Source: Microbacterium lacus (lineage in GTDB: Bacteria; Actinomycetota; Actinomycetes; Actinomycetales; Microbacteriaceae). Taken from it: a stretch of DNA of 64,000 nt. This document shows, in pieces, positions 23,723-33,245 of the stretch (position 1 is its first letter; the number at the start of each line of letters is the position of its first letter). The stretch covers positions 2,294,001 through 2,358,000 of the forward strand of contig NZ_BAAAPK010000001.1 of the NCBI RefSeq assembly GCF_039531105.1. Direction: 5' to 3'. The notes beneath the pieces were generated by a model, which saw only the letters and a list, made by a program, of their open reading frames with translations, was not told the DNA's origin and did no database searches. The translations under genes were made by a program, and so were the position numbers.

Positions 23723-25042
23723 ATGGACGCACTCACTCTCTCCGTGGTGGCGATCGGCGCTCTCGCAGCCGGTCTGCTCGCCGGCTGGGCGGCCGGCGCC
23801 GCGCGCGCTTCCACGCGCGCGAGCGAGGCGCTCACTGCGGCGCAGACGCGACTGGCGGCCGAGCAGGCGACGCGGGCGGGGGTCCAGGCGCAGCTCGAGC
23901 ATCAGCACCTGCTGTATCGCGAGCTGGCCGCGCAGGCGCGCACCGATCAGGCGCTGCGCGAAGAGCGCGAGCGACGGGAGCAGTCGGTCCTCCGCGCCCT
24001 CGCACCCGTGCACGAGACGCTCCAGAACATGCAGAACAAGGTCGACGACCTCGAACGCGACCGTCACGCGCAGTTCGGCACGCTCGCCGAGCAGCTGCGG
24101 CAGGCTCAGCTCTCCGACGAGGCACTGCGCGCGACGACCGAGTCGCTCGCCAGCGCGCTGCGTTCGGGCAGCACCCGAGGGGTGTGGGGTGAGACGCAGC
24201 TGCGCCGCGTCGTGGAGGCCGCCGGCCTGACCCGCTACATCGACTTCGATACGCAGATCTCGATCACCTCGGATGCCGGGGCCGGTCGGCCCGACATGGT
24301 CATCCGCCTGCCCGGCGGCAAGACCATCGCCGTCGACGCGAAGGTGCCGCTCGATGCCTACCTCGAGGCGAGTGCGATCGCTCCGTCGGCGCAGGGTGCC
24401 GAAGGGGCGCGCCGCTCCACGCTGCTCGACAAGCACGTCAGAGCGGTCCGCGCGCACATCGACGCCCTCGCGAAGAAGGCGTACTGGGCCGGCTTGGAGA
24501 CGAGCCCGGAATTCGTCGTGTGCTTCGTGCCGAGCGAATCCCTGCTCTCGGCCGCCCTCGAACAGGACCCCGCGCTGCTGGACTTCGCGTTCGGCAAGCG
24601 TGTCGCGCTCGCCTCCCCCGTCAACCTGTGGGCGGTACTGAAGACCGTGGCGTACACGTGGACCCAGCAGGACGTCTCCCAGGAGGCCCGCGCGCTGTTC
24701 GACCTGGGCAACGAGCTGTACGAGCGGCTCGGCACCCTCGCCGGACACGCCGACGACCTCCGACGCGCGATCGAGCGGACGGTCGACAGCTACAACAGGT
24801 TCGCCGGCTCCCTCGAGACGCGCGTCCTGGTGTCCGCGCGCCGGTTCCCCGGAATCGATCAGACGAAACTTGACGCGCTGAGCGAGCCGGCCGGCATCGA
24901 GCGCGCGCCGCGTCGACTCACGGCTCCCGAATTCGTCGAGCCTGCCGCGGTGAACGCGCCGCACACCACGGATGCGGCATCCGAGCCGAGGGTCATCGCG
25001 GACCTCGGCGACGTCCGCGATCGGCTGTCGACCCGCGAGTGA
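23723..25042 (+). CDS. rmuC: DNA recombination protein RmuC
   Basis: A 439-residue protein with an N-terminal hydrophobic anchor (VVAIGALAAGLLAGWAAG), a coiled coil to about residue 150 (EERERREQSVLRALAPVHE), and the RmuC nuclease-like domain: STRGVWGETQLRRVVEAAGL, then GGKTIAVDAKVPLDAYLEAS and SPVNLWAVLKTVAYTW. RmuC limits inversions between short inverted repeats in E. coli and is a putative PD-(D/E)XK nuclease. The ATG follows GAGGA directly. It is divergent from the AraC-type gene. Confidence 0.92.
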   Translation: MDALTLSVVAIGALAAGLLAGWAAGAARASTRASEALTAAQTRLAAEQATRAGVQAQLEHQHLLYRELAAQARTDQALREERERREQSVLRALAPVHETLQNMQNKVDDLERDRHAQFGTLAEQLRQAQLSDEALRATTESLASALRSGSTRGVWGETQLRRVVEAAGLTRYIDFDTQISITSDAGAGRPDMVIRLPGGKTIAVDAKVPLDAYLEASAIAPSAQGAEGARRSTLLDKHVRAVRAHIDALAKKAYWAGLETSPEFVVCFVPSESLLSAALEQDPALLDFAFGKRVALASPVNLWAVLKTVAYTWTQQDVSQEARALFDLGNELYERLGTLAGHADDLRRAIERTVDSYNRFAGSLETRVLVSARRFPGIDQTKLDALSEPAGIERAPRRLTAPEFVEPAAVNAPHTTDAASEPRVIADLGDVRDRLSTRE

Positions 25043-25057
25043 TCCACGAGCGTGACG

Positions 25058-25076
25058 TGAGCCGCGTGGCGGCTCA
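25058..25076. terminator. Small bidirectional hairpin
   Basis: TGAGCCGC, loop GTG and GCGGCTCA: a perfect 8-bp stem between the convergent rmuC and 25074-25283 genes, overlapping the latter's stop codon. Confidence 0.45.
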
Positions 25077-25283
25077 GGCGCCCCCGGGAACGAAGCTCAG
25101 GAGGGCGACCACGGCGACGGACACGCCGACGAACGCACCCACCATCCACCACGCCGAGACCTGATGGTCCTCGTCGCGGCGGACGCGGAAGAGGACGTCG
25201 GGACGCCGGGCCGGGTCGGTCGCGTCGGCGACCACCGCGATCGCGCCGGTCTGCGGCCGGGCACCACTGGCTTGTGCGGACAT
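25074..25283 (-). CDS. Single-pass membrane protein, 69 residues
   Basis: A small hypothetical protein starting MSAQASGARPQTGAIAVVAD. An N-terminal soluble part of about 42 residues includes a charged RVRRDEDHQVS patch, and one C-terminal membrane helix follows (WWMVGAFVGVSVAVVALLSF). The ATG at 25283 has GAAGGG upstream; a longer frame begins nine codons earlier. Function unknown. Confidence 0.6.
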   Translation of the reverse strand: MSAQASGARPQTGAIAVVADATDPARRPDVLFRVRRDEDHQVSAWWMVGAFVGVSVAVVALLSFVPGGA

Positions 25284-25397
25284 CGGGAGACCCTTCGGGT
25301 ACGGAGACAATCGCGCATCCCCATCGACACAGGTTCGATTCTGCCAGAGAACGTCGCCGAACCGTGTGACGATTCGGTCACCCTGCGCGCCGCGCCG

Positions 25398-26387
25398 CTA
25401 CAGCCACTTCGAGGTGAGGTGCTCCGAGACGATGCGGCGGAGGGTGCCTGAGCGCCCGCGCAGCACGACGCTCTCGCTGTAGATGAAGTCGCCCTCTCGG
25501 CGCACGCCGGCGACGAGCTGACCGTCCGTCACGCCGGTCGCGACGAAGATCGTGTTCTGTCCCGTGACCAGCTCGTCGGCTTCGTAGACGTGCCCGTCGG
25601 TCTTCAGGCCGTGATCCGCGCCCTTCTGCTTCTCGTCGTCGTTGCGCGGCCAGAGCACGCCCTGGATGTGACCGCCGAGCGCCTTGATCGCGCACGCGGT
25701 GACGATGCCCTCCGGGCTCCCGCCGATGCCGACGCACATGTCGGTCCGGGCGTTGTGCCGCGCGGCGTTGATTCCGCCGGCGACGTCGCCGTCGGACATG
25801 AGTCGGGTGCCCGCTCCCGCTTCGCGGATCTCGGCGATGAGCTGTTCGTGGCGCGGACGGTTCAGGACCGAGACGACCATCTCGTCGATCGGCTTGCCCA
25901 GCGCTTTCGCGAGAAGCCGGATGTTCTCGCCGATCGGCAGGCGGATGTCCACGACGCCGACTCCGGCGGGTCCGGTGACCAGCTTGTCCATGTAGAAGAC
26001 GGTGGATGCGTCCAGCATGCTGCCACGGTCGGACACGGCGATCACCGACAGCGCGTTCTGGCGGCCCGCCGCCGTGAGCGAGGTGCCGTCGATCGGGTCG
26101 ACGGCGACGTCGCACTGCGGACCCCGGCCGTTGCCGACCTTCTCTCCGTTGAACAGCATGGGCGCTTCGTCCTTCTCGCCCTCGCCGATCACGATCGTGC
26201 CGTCGAAGTTCACCGTGTTGAAGAACGCCCGCATCGCGTCGACCGCGGCGCCATCGGCGGCGAGCTTGTCGCCTCGACCGATGAATGGCACCGCCCGGAT
26301 GGCCGCGGCCTCGGTCGCACGGACGAGCTCCAGCGCGAGGTTTCGGTCGGGATGCAGCGGACTCATGTCGGCGGTAAGGCTCACCAT
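25398..26387 (-). CDS. glpX: Class II fructose-1,6-bisphosphatase
   Basis: A 329-residue GlpX-type enzyme, fructose 1,6-bisphosphate to fructose 6-phosphate, the essential gluconeogenic FBPase of actinobacteria. The metal and substrate motifs are GEGEKDEAPML, VDPIDGTSLTA and GIGGSPEGIVTA. Length is normal. The ATG at 26387 is six bases after TAGGCT; an in-frame ATG at codon 8 (MSPLHPD) is an alternative. It fits with ppsA and fbaA in this window as gluconeogenic functions, but they are not one operon. Confidence 0.94.
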   Translation of the reverse strand: MVSLTADMSPLHPDRNLALELVRATEAAAIRAVPFIGRGDKLAADGAAVDAMRAFFNTVNFDGTIVIGEGEKDEAPMLFNGEKVGNGRGPQCDVAVDPIDGTSLTAAGRQNALSVIAVSDRGSMLDASTVFYMDKLVTGPAGVGVVDIRLPIGENIRLLAKALGKPIDEMVVSVLNRPRHEQLIAEIREAGAGTRLMSDGDVAGGINAARHNARTDMCVGIGGSPEGIVTACAIKALGGHIQGVLWPRNDDEKQKGADHGLKTDGHVYEADELVTGQNTIFVATGVTDGQLVAGVRREGDFIYSESVVLRGRSGTLRRIVSEHLTSKWL

Positions 26388-26393
26388 GAGGTC

Positions 26394-26399
26394 AGCCTA
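26394..26399 (-). promoter_or_regulatory. -10 element for leaderless glpX mRNA
   Basis: TAGGCT on the minus strand, six bases before ATG 26387. Confidence 0.5.
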
Positions 26400-26412
26400 G
26401 CCACGGGCCGCC

Positions 26413-26441
26413 CCGCCGACCGGGAAACGCCCGGCCGGCGG
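26413..26441 (-). terminator. Hairpin ending sugar-acid operon
   Basis: CCGCCGACCGGG and CCCGGCCGGCGG pair with one mismatch around a 5-base loop, between the permease stop and the glpX promoter. Confidence 0.5.
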
Positions 26442-26493
26442 AGCGAAGGATTCGCGTTTCTTGACGCAGCGGCATCCTCGAGCAGGTCGAGCG

Positions 26494-27948
26494 TCACGCG
26501 GACACACCGCCGACGAGCGCCCAGACGAGGAATGTGAGGAGGAATCCGACGATGCCGAGGATCGTCGTCAGCACCGTCCAGCTTCGCAGACCATCCGCGA
26601 CGCTCAGGCCGAGATAGCGCGTGACCACCCAGAACCCCGAGTCGTTGACGTGGGACAGACCGAGCGCGCCGAAGGCGATGGCCAGCGTGATGACGACCAC
26701 CTGGATCGGGCTGTATCCGCCCGAGAGGACGGCCTCGGAGAGGAGACCGGCCGTGGTGAGGATCGCGACCGTCGCCGAGCCCTGGGCGGCGCGCAGCGAG
26801 AGGGACACGAGGAACGCCAGGACGATGATCGGAAGCCCCGTGGACAGGAGGGTGTCGGCGAGCGCCTTGCCGATCCCCGACTCGGTGAGGATGCGGGCGA
26901 ACGCGCCGCCCGCTCCGGTGACGAGGATCACGATCGCCGCGGGCGGGAGGGCCGACTCGAAGACCTCGGAGATGTGGGCGCTCGACCAGCCGCGCCGGAC
27001 GCCGAGGAAGAAGCCGGCGAGCAGGACGGTGACCAGTAGCGCGAAGATCGGGGCGCCGATGAACCCGAGGACGTCGCGCGCGGGGGATCCCGCCGGAAGG
27101 ACGGTCGCCGCCGTCGTGCCGAGGCCGATCATCACCAGCGGGGTCAGGATCAGCGTCAGGATCATCGCGGCCGACGGCGGGGCCTCGGTGCGGGTGAGCG
27201 TTCCGGTCATGGTCGTGCCGGGGCCGACGCCGCCGATGCCGGTGTCATCGCCGCCGCCGAAGTCCTCGAACATGACCTTCGTGGAGGCCAGCATCGGGAA
27301 CTCGCGCCGATTGATCCACTTCGAGACGAAGTGCGAGAGGACGCCCAGCGGAATGGCGATCGCGATGCCGAGAAGGGTCAGCATGCCCACGTCGGCGCCG
27401 AGCAGCGATGCACCGCCCACGATGCCGGGGTGCGGCGGCACGGCGACGTGCACCGCGAGCATCACGCCGGCGATCGGCAGGCCGAACTTGACCGGATTGA
27501 GTCCCGCCGCGTGGCTGAAGCCGTAGATGATCGGCACGAGGATGATGAACCCGACGTCGAAGAAGACCGGGATCGCCAGCACGAGTGCCGCTGCGGTGAG
27601 CGCCCCCGAGACGCGGCGCGGACCCAGGAGCTTGGTGAACCGGCCCGAGAGGCTCGTGGCTCCCCCGGAGAGCTCGATGATCCGGCCGAGCATCGAGCCG
27701 AGCGCCACCAGGATCGCGACCGATCCGAGCGTGCCGCCCATACCCGCGATGATCGCCGGGATGATGCCGAGCTTCTCCGGAGTGTCCTCTGTCGCGGGGA
27801 TCGTCGCAAGCGGGATGCCGGCGGCGAGGCCGACGAGGATGCTCGTGATCAGCAGGGCGAGGAAGGCATTGACCTTCAGTTTGACGATCAGCAGGAGCAG
27901 AAGCAGGATGCCTCCGACTCCGATGGCGAGCAGGACGGGAGTGGACAT
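26494..27948 (-). CDS. GntP-family sugar-acid permease
   Basis: A 484-residue secondary transporter with about 12 membrane helices, starting MSTPVLLAIGVGGILLLLLL. GntP hallmarks include the central PPHPG (AVHVAVPPHPGIVGG) and the late HVNDSGFWVV. Family members import gluconate and related acids with protons. With a DUF1537 kinase and an L-threonate-type dehydrogenase in the same operon, the substrate here is more likely a four-carbon sugar acid. AAGGAG precedes ATG 27948. It is the last gene of the operon. Confidence 0.9.
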   Translation of the reverse strand: MSTPVLLAIGVGGILLLLLLIVKLKVNAFLALLITSILVGLAAGIPLATIPATEDTPEKLGIIPAIIAGMGGTLGSVAILVALGSMLGRIIELSGGATSLSGRFTKLLGPRRVSGALTAAALVLAIPVFFDVGFIILVPIIYGFSHAAGLNPVKFGLPIAGVMLAVHVAVPPHPGIVGGASLLGADVGMLTLLGIAIAIPLGVLSHFVSKWINRREFPMLASTKVMFEDFGGGDDTGIGGVGPGTTMTGTLTRTEAPPSAAMILTLILTPLVMIGLGTTAATVLPAGSPARDVLGFIGAPIFALLVTVLLAGFFLGVRRGWSSAHISEVFESALPPAAIVILVTGAGGAFARILTESGIGKALADTLLSTGLPIIVLAFLVSLSLRAAQGSATVAILTTAGLLSEAVLSGGYSPIQVVVITLAIAFGALGLSHVNDSGFWVVTRYLGLSVADGLRSWTVLTTILGIVGFLLTFLVWALVGGVSA

Positions 27949-27986
27949 GAACGTGTCTCCTTCGACGTGTTTCGTGGTGGGGGGTG

Positions 27987-28883
27987 TCAGGCGTTGCGAC
28001 GGGTGGGGGCGATCACCTTGATGACAGCCGAGTCGTCGTGGGCGGCGAGGCCCTGCGCTTCGCCGATCAGGTAGAGCTGCTCGGCCGCGGCTGCGAGCGG
28101 GGTCGCGAGGTGGGCTGCGCGGGCCGCCTTCGTGACGATCCCCATGTCCTTGACGAAGATGTCGAGGCGGCTGAGCACCTCCGCGCCATCGGCGTCGTAG
28201 GCCTGCAGCGCACGGGGTCCGCGATTGGCCAGCATGAAGGACGCGGCCGCTCCCGCTCCCAGCGCCTCCAAGGTGCGCTCGGTGTCCAGGCCCAGTGCAT
28301 CGGCGAGAGCGAGCGCCTCGGCCGCCGCGGCGATGTGCACGCCGCACAGCAGCTGGTTCACCGTCTTGAGCGCCTGGCCGTCGCCGGGACGGTCGCCCAC
28401 GACGGTGAGCGTCGAAGCCAGCCGCTCCAGGATCGGCGCGGCCTTCGCTCGCGCCGCCGGGGTGGCCCCCACGACGATCAGCAGATCGCCCGCACCGGCG
28501 CGCGCCGGCCCGCCGCTGAGCGGAGCGTCGACGAGCTCGATGTCGGACTCCCCCAGGCGCGCGACGACGTCGGCGAGCCCGTCCGTCCCGACCGTGCTGG
28601 TGAGAATGACGATCGATCCCCGCGCCAGGCTCGGCGCGATGCCGTTCCCACCGAACAGCACGTCGGAGAGCTGGGCGGAGTCCCGCACGGCGAGAAGCAC
28701 CGCGTCCGCCGCGGAGACGGCCTCGACGGCGGACGCGCAGCGCACGATGCCGGCTCCCTCGGCGAGGTCGAGCCGGGAGGGGTTGATGTCGAACCCGCGG
28801 ACGGGCAGGTCTTCGGCGAGCCGGGTGGCCATGGGAAGACCCATGGCGCCGAGCCCGAGGACGGCGACGGTCGGAGTGGTCAT
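27987..28883 (-). CDS. 3-hydroxyisobutyrate dehydrogenase-family enzyme (L-threonate dehydrogenase-like)
   Basis: A 298-residue NAD-dependent beta-hydroxyacid dehydrogenase. The Rossmann motif is VAVLGLGAMGLPMATRLA and the substrate-binding signature DAPLSGGPARAGAGDL. The catalytic Lys lies in ALKTVNQLLCGVH. Beside a DUF1537 kinase such enzymes are LtnD or DenD, which oxidise L-threonate or D-erythronate at C2. The assignment to threonate or erythronate is inferred from context. The ATG at 28883 is preceded by AAAGGCACCCTG. It lies 20 bp after the kinase stop and 38 bp before the permease. Confidence 0.85.
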   Translation of the reverse strand: MTTPTVAVLGLGAMGLPMATRLAEDLPVRGFDINPSRLDLAEGAGIVRCASAVEAVSAADAVLLAVRDSAQLSDVLFGGNGIAPSLARGSIVILTSTVGTDGLADVVARLGESDIELVDAPLSGGPARAGAGDLLIVVGATPAARAKAAPILERLASTLTVVGDRPGDGQALKTVNQLLCGVHIAAAAEALALADALGLDTERTLEALGAGAAASFMLANRGPRALQAYDADGAEVLSRLDIFVKDMGIVTKAARAAHLATPLAAAAEQLYLIGEAQGLAAHDDSAVIKVIAPTRRNA

Positions 28884-28903
28884 CAGGGTGCCTTTCGTTT
28901 TGC

Positions 28904-30346
28904 TCAGCGCTGAGCGGCCGAGTGGGATGCGGGGGCGGAGAGCTTCTCGACTGCTTCGGTGAGCGTGGTGTCGGAACCGACGTTGCCGGCGAAGACGACG
29001 TACGGGATGCCCGTGGCGGGTCCCTCGGCGGGCTCCCACACCGAGACGATTCCCGGGAAGAGCGATCCGCGGACGATCGCGCGGCGGATGGACAGACCGC
29101 GACTCGCGACGTCACTCGAGGTGATGCCGCCTTTCGCGATCACGAAACGTGGCGGACGCGCGGCGAGCGTGCGGCTCACGACGGCGACGAGGGCATCCGA
29201 GACACGGCGCGAGATCGCGAGGCTCTCGTCGGGATCCTCCGTCCGGATGAGGGTGCGACTGGAGTGCACGATGACATCACCGTCCGCGAGGGACGAGACG
29301 ACCCGGTCGGCGGCGGCCTCGAGCGTCGCGGCGACGGTCGAATCGTCGAGGATGGACGGTACGTCGAGCTCGACGACGGCGGCATCGGGCCGGCGCGCCG
29401 TCAGATCGGCGAGCTGGCGACTCGTGAGACCCACGTGGGATCCGACGACGATGAGTCCCCCGCGGGTCGTCGATTCAGCGGCATCCGCGTCGTCGATCTC
29501 GAGCGGGCTGCGCTGGGGCTGTCCGATGCGCGCCCGCACGAAGGGCGGACCGACACGGTAGACGAAGCTGCGTCCGCCCGCTTCGGCGAGTTCGAGGCCG
29601 AGCGCGAGCTGTCGCATGTCGTCTTCCACCACGACGTCGGCGGCGAACACCGAGCCGGGGGCGGCCGAACACAGCGCCTCGGCGATGCGCTCGGCTCCGG
29701 CCCTGATCGTGTCGAGCGTGAGTTCGACGACCTGCGCCGCGGCGATCCCGCCCCGGCTCTTCTCTTCGACCCAGTCCGCGAGCCGCGAGGAACGGTATCC
29801 GAAGGTGGAGTCTTGCGCGAATTCCGTCTGCCCGATCGGTGTGAACTCGACGCCGTCGGTCATCCCGTGCACGCCGCCGATCGTGATCCGGCCGGCATCG
29901 GGGAACGCGGGGACGAGCACGACACCGTCGACGGCGGGCTCACCGAGCCCGTCGAGCGTCGCGACGATGACGTCGGGCTCGAGGGGGAAGTGTCCGCGGA
30001 GGGTCGAGTCGCTCCGACTGGTGAAGACGGGGCGGATGCCGCGGGCACGCGTCGCGGCCACCGCAGCCGTCACGACCTCACGGTTGATGCGGGCAGCCGT
30101 CTCGGCGTCGAAGCTGCGGGTGTTCGTCAGCACGTAGACCGCCGGCGCGCCGGTGTCCAGAGCCCAGTCGAGGTCCTCGACCGCCCACTGGGTGAGCACC
30201 GGCAGATCGGCGACCGACTGCGTTCCGGTGGGGTCGTCGTCGAGAACGATGTGAACGCGACGCGAGTGGCGCACGCGGTCGGCGATCACCGCAGGGTTCA
30301 CCGGCTGCGACACCGGGTACGGGCTCAACAGCGCATCCAGCTTCAT
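28904..30346 (-). CDS. Four-carbon acid sugar kinase (DUF1537)
   Basis: A 480-residue kinase that would phosphorylate 3-oxo-tetronate, or four-carbon acids directly. The N-terminal domain has HIVLDDDPTGTQSVADLPVL and SRSDSTLRGHFPLE, the family signatures. The C-terminal nucleotide-binding domain has ARPPRFVIAKGGITSSDVA and TGIPYVVFAGNVG. ATG 30346 follows GGAG; the frame is open 18 codons further but that stretch overlaps the putative operator. First gene of the kinase-dehydrogenase-permease operon. Confidence 0.9.
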   Translation of the reverse strand: MKLDALLSPYPVSQPVNPAVIADRVRHSRRVHIVLDDDPTGTQSVADLPVLTQWAVEDLDWALDTGAPAVYVLTNTRSFDAETAARINREVVTAAVAATRARGIRPVFTSRSDSTLRGHFPLEPDVIVATLDGLGEPAVDGVVLVPAFPDAGRITIGGVHGMTDGVEFTPIGQTEFAQDSTFGYRSSRLADWVEEKSRGGIAAAQVVELTLDTIRAGAERIAEALCSAAPGSVFAADVVVEDDMRQLALGLELAEAGGRSFVYRVGPPFVRARIGQPQRSPLEIDDADAAESTTRGGLIVVGSHVGLTSRQLADLTARRPDAAVVELDVPSILDDSTVAATLEAAADRVVSSLADGDVIVHSSRTLIRTEDPDESLAISRRVSDALVAVVSRTLAARPPRFVIAKGGITSSDVASRGLSIRRAIVRGSLFPGIVSVWEPAEGPATGIPYVVFAGNVGSDTTLTEAVEKLSAPASHSAAQR

Positions 30347-30394
30347 GACAACTCCATCGTCGATCAACGTCTTCGTTAGGTACCTGCTGTCAGG

Positions 30395-30411
30395 TGTCAT
30401 ACAGGTTGACA
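30395..30411. promoter_or_regulatory. Candidate GntR operator
   Basis: TGTCATACAGGTTGACA: TGTCA and TGACA half-sites in inverted orientation around seven bases, with another TGTCA at 30388. It lies between the GntR-type gene and the kinase start, where a FadR-subfamily repressor would control the operon. Confidence 0.45.
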
Positions 30412-30441
30412 GATGCGACGCGTGGTGTCAACAGGAGGCGC

Positions 30442-31149
30442 TCAGTCGCTCTCGGCGAGCACGTACGTGTGCAGGTCCTGGAGGGTCTGCTGCATGTGGT
30501 GCTCCATCGCCGCACGCGCGCGCACGGCGTCCCCCTCCCGAAGCGCGGCGAGAACGGCGGCATGCTCGTCGATCGCGTGCCGCTGGATTTCGGGGACGCG
30601 CGAGGTCTGCGCGCGACGCTCGGCCAGCACGCGGGTGAGCGGCTCGAACAGCGCGGCGAGGAACACGTTCCCCGAGCCGCGCAGGATCAGATCGTGGAAC
30701 CGGAGGTCCGCTTCGACGAACGCATCGACGTCGCCCGCGCCGCTTGCCCCCCGCATCCGCTCGACGCACGACGCGAGCTCATCCAGCGCCGCACCGTTCA
30801 GACGCGGCGCGGCGAGCGCGGCCGCCTCTGCCTCGAACATCCGCCGCACCGCGATGAGCTGCGTCGCCACCTCGCCGTCGTTGCCTCGCGCCGACCGATA
30901 ACGGAGGATCGCCGCGAGCGATTGCCAGTCCTCCAGCGGTGTGACGACCGAGCCGATCCCCGACGTCACGCGGACGATGCCCTGCGTCGTCAGGACGCGG
31001 AGCGCTTCGCGCACCGTCACACGGCTGACGTCGTACGCCTCGCCGATCTCGGCTTCGCTCGGCAGTGGTGCCCCGACATCGAGGTCGCCCGAGACGATGC
31101 GGTCCAGGAGCGCGTCGGCCACGACCGAGACGAGGGATTTGCGAGGCAT
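30442..31149 (-). CDS. GntR-family (FadR subfamily) regulator
   Basis: A 235-residue transcription factor. The N-terminal winged HTH is LPSEAEIGEAYDVSRVTVRE followed by RVLTTQGIVRV. The C-terminal all-helical FCD domain has metal-site-like residues in EADLRFHDLILRGSGN and RHAIDEHAAVLAAL. It most likely represses the adjacent sugar-acid operon until a pathway compound binds. ATG 31149 follows AAGGAG, and a -10 TAGGCT (31171-31176, minus strand) lies about 20 bases upstream of that. Divergent from fbaA. Confidence 0.9.
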   Translation of the reverse strand: MPRKSLVSVVADALLDRIVSGDLDVGAPLPSEAEIGEAYDVSRVTVREALRVLTTQGIVRVTSGIGSVVTPLEDWQSLAAILRYRSARGNDGEVATQLIAVRRMFEAEAAALAAPRLNGAALDELASCVERMRGASGAGDVDAFVEADLRFHDLILRGSGNVFLAALFEPLTRVLAERRAQTSRVPEIQRHAIDEHAAVLAALREGDAVRARAAMEHHMQQTLQDLHTYVLAESD

Positions 31150-31210
31150 CCGGGCTCCTTCCCCGCGTGGTGTCGTGGGTAGCCTAACGGTCGCGGCGCG
31201 GCGCCCTTCG

Positions 31211-31216
31211 CTAGAG
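31211..31216 (+). promoter_or_regulatory. -10 element for fbaA
   Basis: TAGAGT, 36 bases before the fbaA ATG, with AAGGAG between them, so this transcript has a short leader. Confidence 0.4.
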
Positions 31217-31252
31217 TGACGGTGAAACCCTGCACACGACCAAGGAGCCGTC

Positions 31253-32281
<1,029 letters not shown>

Positions 32282-32294
32282 ACCCCCGCACTCC

Positions 32295-32328
32295 GCGATG
32301 CCCCGGTCCGGCTGGACCGGGGCATCGC
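32295..32328 (+). terminator. Perfect 15-bp hairpin after fbaA
   Basis: GCGATGCCCCGGTCC, loop GGCT and GGACCGGGGCATCGC pair without mismatch, 13 bases past the fbaA stop. No T-run; a strong GC terminator. Confidence 0.75.
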
Positions 32329-32430
32329 GCCGTCCGGGGACCATTACGACCGAAAGTCGACGACCGCATCGACCCCGCACAGGATCGACACGTGCGCACA
32401 TCGGCCGTGCGCGCAGAACGTGGAGAACCG

Positions 32431-33240
32431 ATGACCGAGACTTCGACCCGCCCGCGGATCAGCGCCGATCGGGCGAGATCCTGGATGCTGCGCTCGCCGC
32501 TCTCGGAATCGGACGCGGTCACCCCGGACGCGCTCGTCCTGGACCTCGAGGACGGGCTGGCGCCCGAGCTCAAGGACGAAGGGCGTGAGGCAGCCGCCGC
32601 CGTGCTCGGGCGGCGGGAGGCGTGGGTGCGCGTGAGCGGACACGGCACTCCAGCCTGGGATGCCGATCTGCGTGCCGTGGGCTCGGCAGCGGGGCTGCAG
32701 GGCATCGTCCTCGCGGAGACCGCCTCCGCCGCCCAGGTGGAGGCGACCGCGGAGCGAGTCCCCGCGGGAACAAGGATCGTCGCGCTGATCGAATCGGCCA
32801 TCGGGCTGGAGCGTGCGCTGTCGATCGCGTCGCACCCGGCGACCTTCCGTCTCGCGTTCGGCAGCGGCGATTTCCGTCGCGACACCGGAATGGCCGACGA
32901 CCCCGTGGTGCTGTCGTGGCCCCGCGCCCGACTCGTGGTGGCCAGTGCCGCCGCCGGCATCCCTGCTCCGATCGACGGACCGTGCCTCGGGTCGCCCACC
33001 GACGCCCTGGCCGCTGCGCGTCACGCGCTGGCGATGGGGATGACCGGCAAGCTCGTCCTGCGGGATGACCACCTCGCGCCGCTGCACGAGGGTCTCTCGC
33101 CGACGACGGATGCCATCCGGGACGCCATACGGATCCTCGACGGCCCCGTTCACGGTGACGGCTCGTATGCTCCCGCTCGCGCCCGCGCCGAACTCCTCCT
33201 CGAGCGCGCCGCCGCGTTCGGACTCGCCGCCGCGCGCTGA
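32431..33240 (+). CDS. CitE-like CoA-ester lyase (HpcH/HpaI family)
   Basis: A 269-residue TIM-barrel lyase starting MTETSTRPRISADRARSWML. VLDLEDGLAPELKDE holds the conserved acidic residues, VALIESAIGLERALSI the metal-binding Glu, and FRLAFGSGDFRRDTG a further metal Asp. Members cleave malyl-, citramalyl- or citryl-CoA type esters; the substrate is not determinable. No alpha or gamma citrate-lyase partner is nearby, so it is a stand-alone CitE-like protein. GGAG precedes ATG 32431. Confidence 0.8.
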   Translation: MTETSTRPRISADRARSWMLRSPLSESDAVTPDALVLDLEDGLAPELKDEGREAAAAVLGRREAWVRVSGHGTPAWDADLRAVGSAAGLQGIVLAETASAAQVEATAERVPAGTRIVALIESAIGLERALSIASHPATFRLAFGSGDFRRDTGMADDPVVLSWPRARLVVASAAAGIPAPIDGPCLGSPTDALAAARHALAMGMTGKLVLRDDHLAPLHEGLSPTTDAIRDAIRILDGPVHGDGSYAPARARAELLLERAAAFGLAAAR

Positions 33241-33245
33241 GACCG

